A stretch of 64,000 nt of DNA, taken from contig CAVZOJ010000013.1 of NCBI GenBank assembly GCA_963776845.1, forward strand, positions 1 to 64,000, read 5' to 3'. Below are positions 45,896 through 54,612 of the stretch, in pieces. Position 1 is the stretch's first letter; every line of letters begins with the position of its first letter. The notes beneath the pieces are model-generated. The model was given only the letters and a program-made list of their open reading frames with translations, had not been told where the DNA came from and searched no databases. Position numbers and translations under genes: made by a program. The stretch is from Roseitranquillus sp963776845 (GTDB taxonomy: Bacteria > Pseudomonadota > Alphaproteobacteria > Rhodobacterales > Rhodobacteraceae).

Positions 45896-47479
45896 CTACT
45901 GCGTCGTCGTCGGCTGGGAGAGCTTCTCCATCACCTGGTCGAGGCTGAAGCTCGCCGCTTCCTGGCGGGGCGGGAACTCCCGGAAGGTCTCAAGGAAATT
46001 TGCCACGTACTGCTGCGCCGGCACCAGCATGAAGGCGTGGTCCAGCATCCAGTCGTAGTAGGTGTTTGACGTCCGGTAGGCCCGTTCGTAGGGGTCGCGC
46101 CGGAGGTTGAAGACGAGCGGCGTCCGGAGCTCGGTAAACGGCTCCATCCAGGCCCGCAGCGTGCCCCAGGCGGTCTGCTCGAGGAACGTGATCTTCCAGT
46201 CGCGATAGCGCAGCGCCGCGAGGTCGCCGTCGTCGGTGAAGTAGAAGATCTCCTTGCGCGGGCTCTCTTCGGTCTCCCCGGTGAGCAGCGGCAGGATGTT
46301 GTAGCCGTCGAGGTGCACGTTGTAGGTGCGCCCGATCGCCTCGACGCCGCCCTCGACCAGGTCTTCCTTGATGGTCTCGTTGCCCGCCGCGGCGAGGAAC
46401 GTCGGCAGCCAGTCCATGTGATGGACGATCTCGTTGGTAACCTCGCCTTCCGGCACATGCCCAGGCCATCGGACCATGGCGGGGACGCGCCAGCCGCCCT
46501 CCCACTGGGTGTTCTTCTCGCTCCAGAAGGGGGTCATGCCGGCGTCCGGCCAGGTGTTCATGTGCGGACCGTTGTCGGTCGAGTAGAACACGATGGTGTT
46601 GTCGGCGATGCCAAGCTCGTCGAGCGTGTCGAGCAGCTGGCCCACATGCATGTCGTGCTGGATCATGCCTGCGGCGTACTCGTTCAAGGTGCGTCCGGCG
46701 ATGTCGTTGGCGGTCTGCTGCATCTCGTCCGAGACGTGGGTGCGGAAGTGCATCCTTGTGCCGTTCCACCAGACGAACCAGGGCGTGCCGTCGGCGGTCT
46801 TGCGCTCGATGAAGTCGATGGCGGCCGCCACGGTCTCGTCGTCGACCGTCTCCATGCGCTCCTGGGTCAGCGGCCCGGTATCCTCGATCTCGCCGTCGGC
46901 GGACGAGCGGACGACGCCGCGCGGACCGAACCGCTCGCGGAAGGTCTCGCCCGACGGGAGCACCATGTCGCCGGGATAGTCCGGATGCTCCGGCTCCTCC
47001 TCGGCGTTGAGGTGGTAGAGGTTTCCGAAGAATTCGTCGAAGCCGTGGTTGGTCGGCAGGTGCTCATCCTTGTCGCCAAGATGGTTCTTGCCGAACTGAC
47101 CGGTGTCATAGCCCTCGGCCTTGAGCAGGCCCGCAATCGTCGGATCCTCCTCGCGCATGCCAAGGTCAGCGCCCGGCAGCCCGACCTTGGAAAGGCCGGT
47201 GCGGCGCACGCTCTGCCCCATGATGAACGACGACCGCCCGGCGGTGCAGGACTGCTCGCCGTAGTAGTCGGTGAACATCATCCCGTCGCGGGCGATCCGG
47301 TCGATGTTCGGCGTCTCGTAGCCGACAAGTCCGAACGTGTAGGCCGAGATATTCGTCTGGCCGATATCATCGCCCCAGATCACGAGGATGTTCGGCGGTG
47401 CGCTGTCGTCCTGCGCGGCAAGCGGGCCGCCGAGGCCAGCCGCAGCAACCATTGCGACAAGTGTCGTCCTGAATTTCAT
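45896..47479 (-). CDS. Periplasmic sulfatase (arylsulfatase family)
   Basis: 527 residues; the ATG at 47479 is chosen for AGGGAGAA upstream and the signal peptide MKFRTTLVAMVAAAGLGGPL. Alkaline-phosphatase-like fold: NILVIWGDDIGQTNISAY with metal Asp pair, the formylglycine motif SCTAGRSSFIMGQS (C-x-A-G-R, a known variant of C-x-P-S-R), FGKNHLGDKDEHLPTNHGFD with active-site Lys and His, and IVFYSTDNGPHMNTWPD with the second Asp-Asn. The Cys must be oxidised by a formylglycine-generating enzyme, not seen in this window. It hydrolyses sulfate esters outside the cytoplasm. Confidence 0.9.
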   Translation of the reverse strand: MKFRTTLVAMVAAAGLGGPLAAQDDSAPPNILVIWGDDIGQTNISAYTFGLVGYETPNIDRIARDGMMFTDYYGEQSCTAGRSSFIMGQSVRRTGLSKVGLPGADLGMREEDPTIAGLLKAEGYDTGQFGKNHLGDKDEHLPTNHGFDEFFGNLYHLNAEEEPEHPDYPGDMVLPSGETFRERFGPRGVVRSSADGEIEDTGPLTQERMETVDDETVAAAIDFIERKTADGTPWFVWWNGTRMHFRTHVSDEMQQTANDIAGRTLNEYAAGMIQHDMHVGQLLDTLDELGIADNTIVFYSTDNGPHMNTWPDAGMTPFWSEKNTQWEGGWRVPAMVRWPGHVPEGEVTNEIVHHMDWLPTFLAAAGNETIKEDLVEGGVEAIGRTYNVHLDGYNILPLLTGETEESPRKEIFYFTDDGDLAALRYRDWKITFLEQTAWGTLRAWMEPFTELRTPLVFNLRRDPYERAYRTSNTYYDWMLDHAFMLVPAQQYVANFLETFREFPPRQEAASFSLDQVMEKLSQPTTTQ

Positions 47480-47620
47480 GAGGTTCTCCCTGACAGACGT
47501 CCGCGCAAGCGGCGCGAGCAAGGTCAGGCTACCATGGCTCGGGTCGTCGCGACACGACCGGCGTCAATGAGCCAGCGGCACATCTGCGCCTCACTGTCGG
47601 CGCAGGTCGTGCTCCCGGTG

Positions 47621-48232
47621 TCAGGCCGCTCGCACGTAGCACGCGGTCGTCTCGGCAATCTGCTCGGCGGTGGCGTCGCGGCGAAAAAACTCGACGAAGC
47701 CATGCTCCGGCAGGACGAGGTAGGTAAAGGTCGTGTGGTCGACGAGGTAGTATTCGTCGCCGGTCTCCTGCGCGTTGTAATAGGTGCGATAGGCCTGCGA
47801 GGCGGCAGCGACCTGTTCTGGGCTTCCCGTCAGACCCAGCATGCGCGGGTGGAAGACGTCGGTGAAGTCGGCCACGACCTGCGGCGTGTCGCGCTCGGGA
47901 TCGACCGAGATGAAGACCGGCTGCACCTCGATGCCGCGCTCTTCCAGAAGCTCCGTCGCCTCGGCGTTGCGGGCGCTGTCGAGGGGGCAGACATCGGGGC
48001 AGAAGGTGTAGCCGAAGTAGATCAATGACGGCATCGTCAGCACATCCTGGTCGGTGACCGTTTCGCCCGTCTCGCTCACCAGGGTGAAGGCGCCGCCGAT
48101 GTCGGCCTCTCCGGCGACGACGCTGGCGCCGCATTCCGCGAACTGCCCGCCCGCAGGCCGCAGCGCCCACCACGCCCCGCCGGCGGTCAGGGCGAGTGCG
48201 AGTGCTGCGGCCGCGATCGGAAGGGGCTTCAT
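47621..48232 (-). CDS. SCO1/SenC-family copper chaperone
   Basis: 203 residues from the ATG at 48232. One N-terminal membrane anchor (IAAAALALALTAGGAWWAL), then a thioredoxin fold with the copper-binding Cys pair in YFGYTFCPDVCPLDSARN and the His in YLVDHTTFTYLVLP. PVFISVDPERDTPQVV is the classic SCO stretch. It delivers copper to the CuA site of cytochrome c oxidase. It lies 19 bp after the PCuAC gene on the same strand, the usual pairing. Confidence 0.92.
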   Translation of the reverse strand: MKPLPIAAAALALALTAGGAWWALRPAGGQFAECGASVVAGEADIGGAFTLVSETGETVTDQDVLTMPSLIYFGYTFCPDVCPLDSARNAEATELLEERGIEVQPVFISVDPERDTPQVVADFTDVFHPRMLGLTGSPEQVAAASQAYRTYYNAQETGDEYYLVDHTTFTYLVLPEHGFVEFFRRDATAEQIAETTACYVRAA

Positions 48233-48251
48233 CCGGCGTGTCTCCTCGGGC

Positions 48252-48719
48252 TCAGTGACTTGCTGCGCTGCCGGAGGCATCCCGCGGCAGCACGTCGAAG
48301 ACGATCTCGACCTCGCCGGCCCGCTCGAAGACCAGCGTCGCGGGAACTTCGCCGCCGGCGACGAAGGGGGCGTCGCGCAGGCCCATGAACATGACGTGCA
48401 GCCCGCCCGGCTCGAGCGCCACGGTTTCGCCGGGTGCGATCTCCAGCGCCTCGACGGGGCGCATCCTCGCGACGCCGTCTTCCTCGAAGCTTTCGTGGAT
48501 CTCGACGCGGGGATACCCGGCGCGCACGTCGATCAGACGGTCGGATGTCTCGCCTTCGTTGGTGATGGTCATGTACCCGCCGCCGGCCATCGCGGTCGGC
48601 GCGGTCTCGAAGGCCATGGGCTGGCTGATGGTCAGCGTACCCGCCGTGAAATCCTCCGCAAGAAGCGCGGCGGGGAGCAGGGCCAGCATCGCGGTGGCGT
48701 GTCTCTTGAGCATCTTCAT
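48252..48719 (-). CDS. PCu(A)C-type periplasmic copper chaperone
   Basis: 155 residues with a signal peptide (MKMLKRHATAMLALLPAALL). The copper site H-x10-M-x21-H-x-M is readable as VEIHESFEEDGVARM followed by LEPGGLHVMFMGL. Cupredoxin-like fold. It hands Cu(I) to the SCO protein encoded next and so to cytochrome oxidase. A small hairpin (CTGCCGCC/GGCGGCAG, 48739-48763) lies in the leader. Upstream, 48720-48966 has no convincing gene; an 18-codon frame at 48854-48910 is probably noise. Confidence 0.92.
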   Translation of the reverse strand: MKMLKRHATAMLALLPAALLAEDFTAGTLTISQPMAFETAPTAMAGGGYMTITNEGETSDRLIDVRAGYPRVEIHESFEEDGVARMRPVEALEIAPGETVALEPGGLHVMFMGLRDAPFVAGGEVPATLVFERAGEVEIVFDVLPRDASGSAASH

Positions 48720-48966
48720 GCGCCTGTCCTTGCCAGAACTGCCGCCGCGCGCAAGGGCGGCAGGAATCGCGACTACAGCTAGACTGTTCGCGGGGCGGCG
48801 TCATCGCGGTGGTCGGCCGCAGCCCTTCACGCCTACGTGGAGAAGGTCTGTACATGGGCGAAGGCCGTGATCTGATCAAGCGGCGGAGAGCGCCGCCGAA
48901 CACCGCCTGATGGGCGGGCCATAGGCGCGAACATTCGCGTCACGACCTTGATCCGGCTCGCCGCAG

Positions 48967-48975
48967 CTAGATTAG
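48967..48975. repeat. Target-site duplication of the IS5/IS1182-type element, left copy
   Basis: CTAGATTAG, identical to 50460-50468, where it holds the last codons and stop of the PhoD-like gene. Confidence 0.9.
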
Positions 48976-50459
48976 TTTAGCCTGAACAATCCGATTAGGC
49001 GGCGGCAACACTGTCCTTGGGGGTGCAGTCGGGTCTGAGCGCGCCGAGAATGGCGGCGATCAGGAGGGCCCAAAAGGCCCTCAGGTGGGCGAGGATCTTG
49101 CGGAGGTTGTGGCCGCAGGCGCAGAGGACGGCGAAGAGCGCGTCGCCGGTGGTTCCCTTCAGCGGGCAGCGCGTCAGCCGCCCGTCGGTCTTCATGTGGC
49201 CGATCTCCGGCTCGATGGCGCTGCGGCGGCGCAGGAGCTTGGCGAGCGGCGGCGTGAGTCCCCTGCGGGTGCCGCTGATCAGCACGCGCGTGGTCTCGAC
49301 GCCGTGGCCGCGGTAGCCGCGGTCGACGACGGCGAGGGACGGGCGGCAATCGGTCAGCACCTCGACCTGCTCGAGAGCCTCGGCGAGGGTGTGGCCGTCG
49401 TAGGGGTTGCCCGGCAGCGCCCGCATGCCGACGATGAAGCCCTCGCGGGTGGTGGCGGCGACGCTGACCTTGGTGCCGAACTCGTAGCGCACCCGCGCCT
49501 TGCCCTTGGAGATGCAGTCGACCTCCGGCTCGTGCAGGCTGTAGAGCTTGCCCTTGTCCTTCGGCTGCTGGTGCAGGAGCCGCGAGGTCAGGACCAGCAT
49601 GTCGAGGATGCGCTCCCGCAGCGGCCCGTCCGGGATGTCCTCGAGCCGGCGGCGGAGATCGCGCATGACCCGGCCGGTGTAGCCCTTGAGCGTGCGCAGC
49701 GCCTTGCGCATCCGCTTGAACTGACGGGCGTGGGCGTACCTGCCGGCCTTCGCCGCCAGCCGCGGCGCCAGGCGCGCATAGCTCTGCCGCAGCTCGATCC
49801 CGGCCTCGGCGGCGAGCGCCACCAGCTTCCGCCGCGCCGTCTCGTAGAGCCGGGCGTCGGTCGGGTGGGCGATGTTCTTCTCCATGACCGTGGTGTCGAC
49901 CGACACCCTCTCGATGCTCTGGTCCTTGACCGTTCCCGAGGCGCGACCGGCCTCGATCGTCGCGGTCAGCAGCCACTCCACACCTTCTTCGCCGATGCGC
50001 TGGCGCCAGCGGGTGAGCGAGGACGGATCGATCGGCGGACGATGCTGAAAGAAAGTCTCACCGCAGAAATGCTGGTAGTACGGGTTCTCGACCCACCGCG
50101 CGACCACCGCCTCGTCCGACAGGGCGAACGCGTGCTGGAGATAGAGCAGCCCCGCCACCAGCCGCGGCGATGTCGCCGGTCGCCCTTTGCCGGACGGGAA
50201 GAACCCTGCCCACTCCCGCTCGAAGAACTCCCAGTCGATCAGCGCCTCGAGCTTCACCAGCTCGTGGCCCATGTCGATCAGGTCGACCAGGCGCGGCCGC
50301 AGCAGATCATCCTGCTCGGGGTGGCGGGTCTTCGGTTTCATCGGCGCATCCGAAATCGCAGGGTTCCCGCCGGAATTCTACGAATACCTGCAATCAGGAG
50401 CCACGAGAAATTGCGCCTTATCGTGCGAAATCAGAGACATCCGCTTTGTTCAGGCTGAA
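48976..50459 (-). mobile_element. IS5/IS1182-type insertion sequence, complete
   Basis: 1,484 bp with 14-bp terminal inverted repeats TTTAGCCTGAACAA (left) and TTCAGCCTGAACAA (right end, inverted), one mismatch, and a 9-bp target duplication CTAGATTAG on both sides. One intact transposase gene. The insertion point is inside the stop codon region of the PhoD-like gene; because the target is duplicated the gene keeps its own stop. Confidence 0.93.
48995..50341 (-). CDS. IS5/IS1182-type transposase
   Basis: 448 residues. The N-terminal domain reads PRLVDLIDMGHELVKLEALI and CGETFFQHRPPIDPSSLTRW (DUF772 type). The DDE core has RVSVDTTVMEKNIAHPTDAR, SLAVVDRGYRGHGVETTRV and SAIEPEIGHMKTDGRLTRC. A helical insertion of ~100 residues lies between the first and second Asp. 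Ends 19 bp inside the left terminus. The frame is clean. Confidence 0.92.
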   Translation of the reverse strand: MKPKTRHPEQDDLLRPRLVDLIDMGHELVKLEALIDWEFFEREWAGFFPSGKGRPATSPRLVAGLLYLQHAFALSDEAVVARWVENPYYQHFCGETFFQHRPPIDPSSLTRWRQRIGEEGVEWLLTATIEAGRASGTVKDQSIERVSVDTTVMEKNIAHPTDARLYETARRKLVALAAEAGIELRQSYARLAPRLAAKAGRYAHARQFKRMRKALRTLKGYTGRVMRDLRRRLEDIPDGPLRERILDMLVLTSRLLHQQPKDKGKLYSLHEPEVDCISKGKARVRYEFGTKVSVAATTREGFIVGMRALPGNPYDGHTLAEALEQVEVLTDCRPSLAVVDRGYRGHGVETTRVLISGTRRGLTPPLAKLLRRRSAIEPEIGHMKTDGRLTRCPLKGTTGDALFAVLCACGHNLRKILAHLRAFWALLIAAILGALRPDCTPKDSVAAA

Positions 50460-50468
50460 CTAGATTAG
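50460..50468. repeat. Target-site duplication of the IS5/IS1182-type element, right copy
   Basis: CTAGATTAG; read on the minus strand it is CTA ATC TAG, the last two codons and stop of the PhoD-like gene. Confidence 0.9.
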
Positions 50469-52010
50469 GAGTGGCGCCGTGGTGCCGCCGTCCTCGAGCT
50501 CCCAAGTGGCCGACCAATGTCCGGTCTGGCGCGACAGGAGCAGGTAGTTGCGCTCCGCAATGTAAACGCTCTTTTGTCCCGGCAGCGCGGAGAGGGCGAT
50601 CCGGTGTCCCAGCAGCGGCAACTCTCCCAGTTTTGCCAGCGCACCGAGACCGCGAGCGTACCCACGGCCCGGAGCGGGGTGCGAGATGCCGGAAGCGACG
50701 AGCTGGTGGATCGGCCCTCGGCCCGTGGTCATCGTGCCGCGCGTCGCGAGGTGGATCTCGCCCGAAACGACGGTGACGTCCGTTCCCCATTCGTGGAGGC
50801 GGACAAGGGAGCGCAGGAATCGCCGCCATTCGTCGCGATGGGTGCGGCTTTGCCACTGGTCGCGGAGGTCGTCCTCGTACTGCTCCGCCCAGGGTGTCCA
50901 TTGCATGACCTGCTCCACAAGCGAGAGCCGAGGCCCGAGAGCCGGGACGCTGGAGACCAGGATGACGCGCTGTGGCGGGTCGGCGAGCGCCGCATCCAGC
51001 ATTCGCCAGCCAGTGGCACCCATGACCCGGTCCTTCGACCTCTCGGACCGCAGGTCGGGCGCCACGATGCGAACCCCAGGCAGGTCTGCCGACCAAGTGA
51101 GGCTCTCGCCCGTCGGGTCATGGACATGGGATGGCACGGAATCCGGTGCCTCGCCCATCTGGAAGACCAGGAACGCCTCGCGCGCCGCGGCGAAGAGGAT
51201 CCGGCCGACGTCCGAACGCAGGATCTCTTCCGGCAGGGAGCCCCAGCCGTCGCAGATGTCATGGTCGTCCCACATCGCCAGGGTCGGCACCCGTTGCGCC
51301 AGCCATACATATTCGGGTTGCGAGAAGGTCGAGATGTAGCGCGCGATGAAGCCGGCCCGCAGCGCAGCGGCGAGCGCTTCGCGTTGCTCGACATCGAGGT
51401 CGCCCGGTACCTCGTCCGGCCACTTTGCCGACAGAGGATGCGCGCGCGTCACCTCGTCGGCGTAGATCTGGTCGCCGCCCTGCAGCAGCAGGTGCCTCGG
51501 CGCCCCCCGGTGCAGCGCACCGAGGCGCGCCCACATCGCGTTGCGCTCTTCCGGCGGGCGGGCGAGGTCGCCCGACTCCTGACCGTTGCACGATGCGAAA
51601 GCGAGGCGCAGGTCGCGCATGTAGTCGCAGTCGACCGGGATGGTCTCGCCGTCGCAGACGTAACAGGCGTCGGCGCGCGCCGGCAGGCTCAGCTCGTAGC
51701 GATGAACTTCCGCGCCGCGGCAGGCAAGTATTCTTACCGGCGTGATCGCGTCCCCATCGACCTCGATCGCCGGCGGGGCCGCATCGTCGCCGGTGACCGC
51801 CACCGCGGTGAGCCGGACACGGCCTTCCGAAAGCTTCCGGAAGTAAAGGAGCGGCCCAAAGGACCGCCCGCGCATGTCGACTGCATTTTCCACGCCCGGG
51901 ATGCGTAGCGGCGGGATCGGCGGGGTCAATCCCGGATGCGGCAAGTGCCATGCCGGATCGGCGGCCAGCCGCCAAGCCGCTTCCGTAATGGGCGTCCTGC
52001 CGTCAAGCAC
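50460..52010 (-). CDS. PhoD-like metallophosphatase family protein
   Basis: 516 residues. Metal-site motifs of the PhoD-like calcineurin fold: LAFASCNGQESGDLARPPEE, HLLLQGGDQIYADEVTRA, VPTLAMWDDHDICDGWGSLP and VTVVSGEIHLATRG. The N-terminal ~110 residues form a beta domain common in cytoplasmic PhoD-like proteins; no signal peptide. The start is taken at a GTG at 52010 that lies very close to GGGAGGA, so it may be slightly wrong. Its final codons (Leu-Ile-stop) are the IS5 target duplication, leaving the gene complete. The upstream gap holds a hairpin. Confidence 0.85.
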   Translation of the reverse strand: MLDGRTPITEAAWRLAADPAWHLPHPGLTPPIPPLRIPGVENAVDMRGRSFGPLLYFRKLSEGRVRLTAVAVTGDDAAPPAIEVDGDAITPVRILACRGAEVHRYELSLPARADACYVCDGETIPVDCDYMRDLRLAFASCNGQESGDLARPPEERNAMWARLGALHRGAPRHLLLQGGDQIYADEVTRAHPLSAKWPDEVPGDLDVEQREALAAALRAGFIARYISTFSQPEYVWLAQRVPTLAMWDDHDICDGWGSLPEEILRSDVGRILFAAAREAFLVFQMGEAPDSVPSHVHDPTGESLTWSADLPGVRIVAPDLRSERSKDRVMGATGWRMLDAALADPPQRVILVSSVPALGPRLSLVEQVMQWTPWAEQYEDDLRDQWQSRTHRDEWRRFLRSLVRLHEWGTDVTVVSGEIHLATRGTMTTGRGPIHQLVASGISHPAPGRGYARGLGALAKLGELPLLGHRIALSALPGQKSVYIAERNYLLLSRQTGHWSATWELEDGGTTAPLLI

Positions 52011-52045
52011 TTCCTCCCGCGAGGGCTCCGCCTGGCGCAGCGTAG

Positions 52046-52089
52046 GCGAGCGGGGCGCGGAGCCATGCGGAGCGCAGCGCCCCGCTCGC
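52046..52089. repeat. Long inverted repeat upstream of the PhoD-like gene
   Basis: Perfect 13-bp arms GCGAGCGGGGCGC and GCGCCCCGCTCGC with an 18-nt loop, in the 317-bp gap (52011-52327) between the PhoD-like gene and the IS110 remnant. It could be a REP-like element or a terminator for an upstream unit. The rest of the gap shows no gene and probably includes the IS110 end. Confidence 0.6.
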
Positions 52090-52327
52090 TGTGGTGATGA
52101 TTACGCCTGTCGCCCTCGCTCTGTCGCGCCGCCGGTTTCATGCTTCCGTCCGTGGTCGGCGCGCGGCCGCCACATCATGCCATCCAGGTGAACCCCGAGC
52201 GCCTATCTGAAGAGCGTGCTGCACGTCCGTGGACGCGTCACGAGCGGCCTGCCGGCGTCATCGGAGCTCGCGTCCCGGCGACGGGACCTCGGAGAGCCGG
52301 TCGCTCTGCGCCGGCTCGAACTTGTGC

Positions 52328-53471
52328 TCAAGCGGTCTGGACGTCCTCCTCGCCGAAACGGAATGCCGTCCCGTCGAGCCACATGCGGTGGAGCACAGTG
52401 GCCAGCTTCCGCGCGACGGCGACGATCGCCCGGTTGCGCCCGCGCCGCTGGGCGACCCGCAAGCCCCACGCCCGGAGCCGCGAGAAGCTCTGCGTCCGGG
52501 TCAGCATTGCCTGGGCGGCCTCGTAGAGCATCGAGCGGACCATCGCATCGCCGGCCTTGGTGATCCCGCCGGTGACGTCGGTTTCGCCGGACTGGTGCTT
52601 CTTCGGTGTCAGGCCGAAGTGCGCGCCGACCCGCTTCGAGGAGCGGAAGCGGCCGGGATCGTCCACCGCCGAGGTGAAGGTGAGCGCCGTCAGCGCACCG
52701 ACGATGAGCCATGTCGCGCCATTGGTCCGAGCGACAATGGCGAATGCACCGTCATCAGCCGGCGGCAGGTCGCTTCATCCCGGGCAAGATCGCGTGCTCG
52801 CTTGTCGAGCGCCGTCATCTCCGCCCGCAACGCGTCGCGCGCCCGCAGCATGCCCTCGGTCACCCGCTCGAGCATCGGATTGCCGCTGGCGAGTTCCTGC
52901 ACCCGCCCGGCGAAGCGGCCCTTGCTGATCTTGCCGAGCCTGAGCCCGAAGCCCCTGAGCACGCCGCGGAGCCCGAGCTCAATGTCGAGCATCTTCTTCT
53001 GGAGCAGCTTGCGCGCCGTCAGCAACGCCCGCAGCTCCTGCGCCGAGGCCGACTTGCAGTGCACCGGCCGGAACCATCCCATCCGCAACAGCTGCGCGAT
53101 CCCGCGCGCATCGCGCCGGTCGGTCTTGATGGCCTCCGGCCATCGCGGCGCTCGAAACGCGCCACTGGCGCGTTCCGCCGCCCTTCGGGCGACCGCTTCG
53201 CGATCATCGCCGAAAGCGCCGCCTTCACCTGCCGCGTCTCCATGAGCACCACCTCGACGCCTGCCGTCGCCAGCCCGGCATGAAGCCACTGCGACAGCGG
53301 CCCCGCCTCCATGCCAAGGAGCGTGACTGGATGGTCCAGACGCCCCAGGAAGAGCAGAAGCGCCTCCGGGTCGCTCGGAACCTTCGTCTCCCGCAGGATC
53401 TGACCCGCGCGGTCCATCACGCAGACGCTCGACTGTTCCAGCGACACGTCGATGCCGACATACTGTTCCAT
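52328..53471 (-). pseudogene. IS110-family transposase, disrupted
   Basis: Starts MEQYVGIDVSLEQSSVCVMD; GMEAGPLSQWLHAGLATAG is the second block. A frame change near 53150 leads to KTDRRDARGIAQLLRMGWF and RALLTARKLLQKKMLDIELG. The C-terminal domain is broken at CRRLMTV, where about 44 bp of foreign sequence replaces the usual P-G-V-G, then resumes GALTALTFTSAVDDPGRFRS, GLTPKKHQSGETDVTGGITK and DAMVRSMLYEAAQAMLTR, ending at 52328. Different from both other IS110 copies in the window. Confidence 0.85.
52704..52747. other. Short foreign insert with a hairpin inside the IS110 transposase
   Basis: About 44 bp that do not belong to the transposase reading interrupt the codons for LMTVPGVGALT. At its heart (52717-52742) is an inverted repeat CGCCATTG-N10-CAATGGCG. 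Edges are approximate because they are defined by loss of homology. It may be a footprint left by an excised element or a small mobile repeat. Confidence 0.45.
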
Positions 53472-53641
53472 GGCTGTCTCCCGTTGTTGGCCTCGGGCCG
53501 CCTCTGCGGACCCCGTTCGCACCTTCATCCTGGGGGACAGCCACCGACCTCGCCATCGGGCGCGGCCCGCCGCCAAGCCGCTGAAGCAATCGCGCATCGC
53601 GACGTCGCCAGACCCGGCGCTCGCGGTGCCGGAGCGACACA

Positions 53642-54444
53642 GGCATTGTCAGGTTATTTTGCTCGGACGGACAAGCTGCCGCCGGCGACCGCTCACGCGG
53701 ACAGTTCGGTGGTGTAGGCGGTCCAGATGTCAAACGCGTCCTGTCTTGCGTGGCGGTAGGAACGGGCGGAGAGGCGGAGAGGCGTTGGCGGAAGATGGCG
53801 GCTGTCTGATCGTGGACAGGAACCGCTGGGCGTGTCGCGGCGACTTGAACCGCCCCATGATCTTCTCTCGTCGACGGGTGTGCCGGTGCGAGGCTTCGGC
53901 CGCGTTGTTGATCCCCTTGTGCCGGCGATGCGCGACGCCGGGGGCGAGTTTCGCTTTCGCGGCCGGATAGGATCCGAGCTTGTCGGTCACCATCACCCGC
54001 GGCAGACCCCAGCGCTTGAAGAGCTTGCGCATGAACCGCCTTGCGGCCGCAGTGTCGCGACGCAACTGCAAGAGGATATCCAGCACGTCGCCGTTCGCGT
54101 CGATCGCCCGCCACAGCCAGTGTCTGACGCCGTTGATCTTGAGGACGACCTCGTCGAGATGCCACCTGTCGGCTGGCCCGGGCCGGTCGCGCCGGATCTT
54201 CGCGGCGAACTGAGTCCTGAACTTCGCGAGCCAGGTCCGGATCGTCTCGCAGGAGACGACGATCCCGCGCTCCGCAAGAAGATCCTCGACATCGCGCAGG
54301 CTCAGAGCGAAGCGGTGGTAGGCCGAGACGGCGTAGCCGATGACGGTCCGCGGAAACCGATGTCCTTTGAGGCGCAGAGATCGTCGAGGTTCAGAATGTG
54401 AGCCGGCTACCCGGCCTCCGCGGCACCATCAACCTGACAATGCC
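53642..54444 (-). mobile_element. IS6-family element, copy 2, inverted, transposase out of frame at the N-terminus
   Basis: 803 bp between GGCATTGTCAGGTT (53642-53655) and AACCTGACAATGCC (54431-54444). The transposase runs leftward: HLDEVVLKINGVRHWLWRAI (intact Trp where copy 1 has a stop), DANGDVLDILLQLRRDTAAA, FMRKLFKRWGLPRVMVTDKL, NNAAEASHRHTRRREKIMGR. The N-terminal helix-turn-helix part and the C-terminus lie in other frames (changes near 54230 and 53790). Same element as at 14098-14883, opposite orientation. Confidence 0.85.
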
Positions 54445-54524
54445 GGGCCTACACCACCGAACTGTCCGCGTGAGCGGTCGCCGGCGGCAGCATGTCCCTC
54501 CGAGCAAAATAACCTGACAATGCC
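54445..54524 (+). mobile_element. Orphan IS6 right-end fragment
   Basis: 80 bp directly abutting IS6 copy 2. It repeats the last ~80 bp of IS6 copy 1 (CTACACCACCGAACTGTCC ... AACCTGACAATGCC) with a few differences, in the opposite orientation to copy 2. It is the leftover terminus of another IS6 insertion, cut by the arrival of, or recombination with, copy 2. Confidence 0.75.
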
Positions 54525-54612
54525 ATCATGACCCTGTCGCCAAAAGAATCCCGAACCGATCAGTGTCGATCAGGGTGTGAGGTCGTGGTGGAGTTTGCCG
54601 AAGTCAGCCATT

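Noticed and set aside
46313..48028. A 571-codon frame antisense to the sulfatase and SCO genes.
   Set aside because: No motif, composition typical of a shadow, and the opposite strand has two complete known proteins.
48854..48910. An 18-codon frame with a purine-rich leader upstream of the copper-chaperone gene.
   Set aside because: Too short and without any similarity; the leader match is expected by chance.
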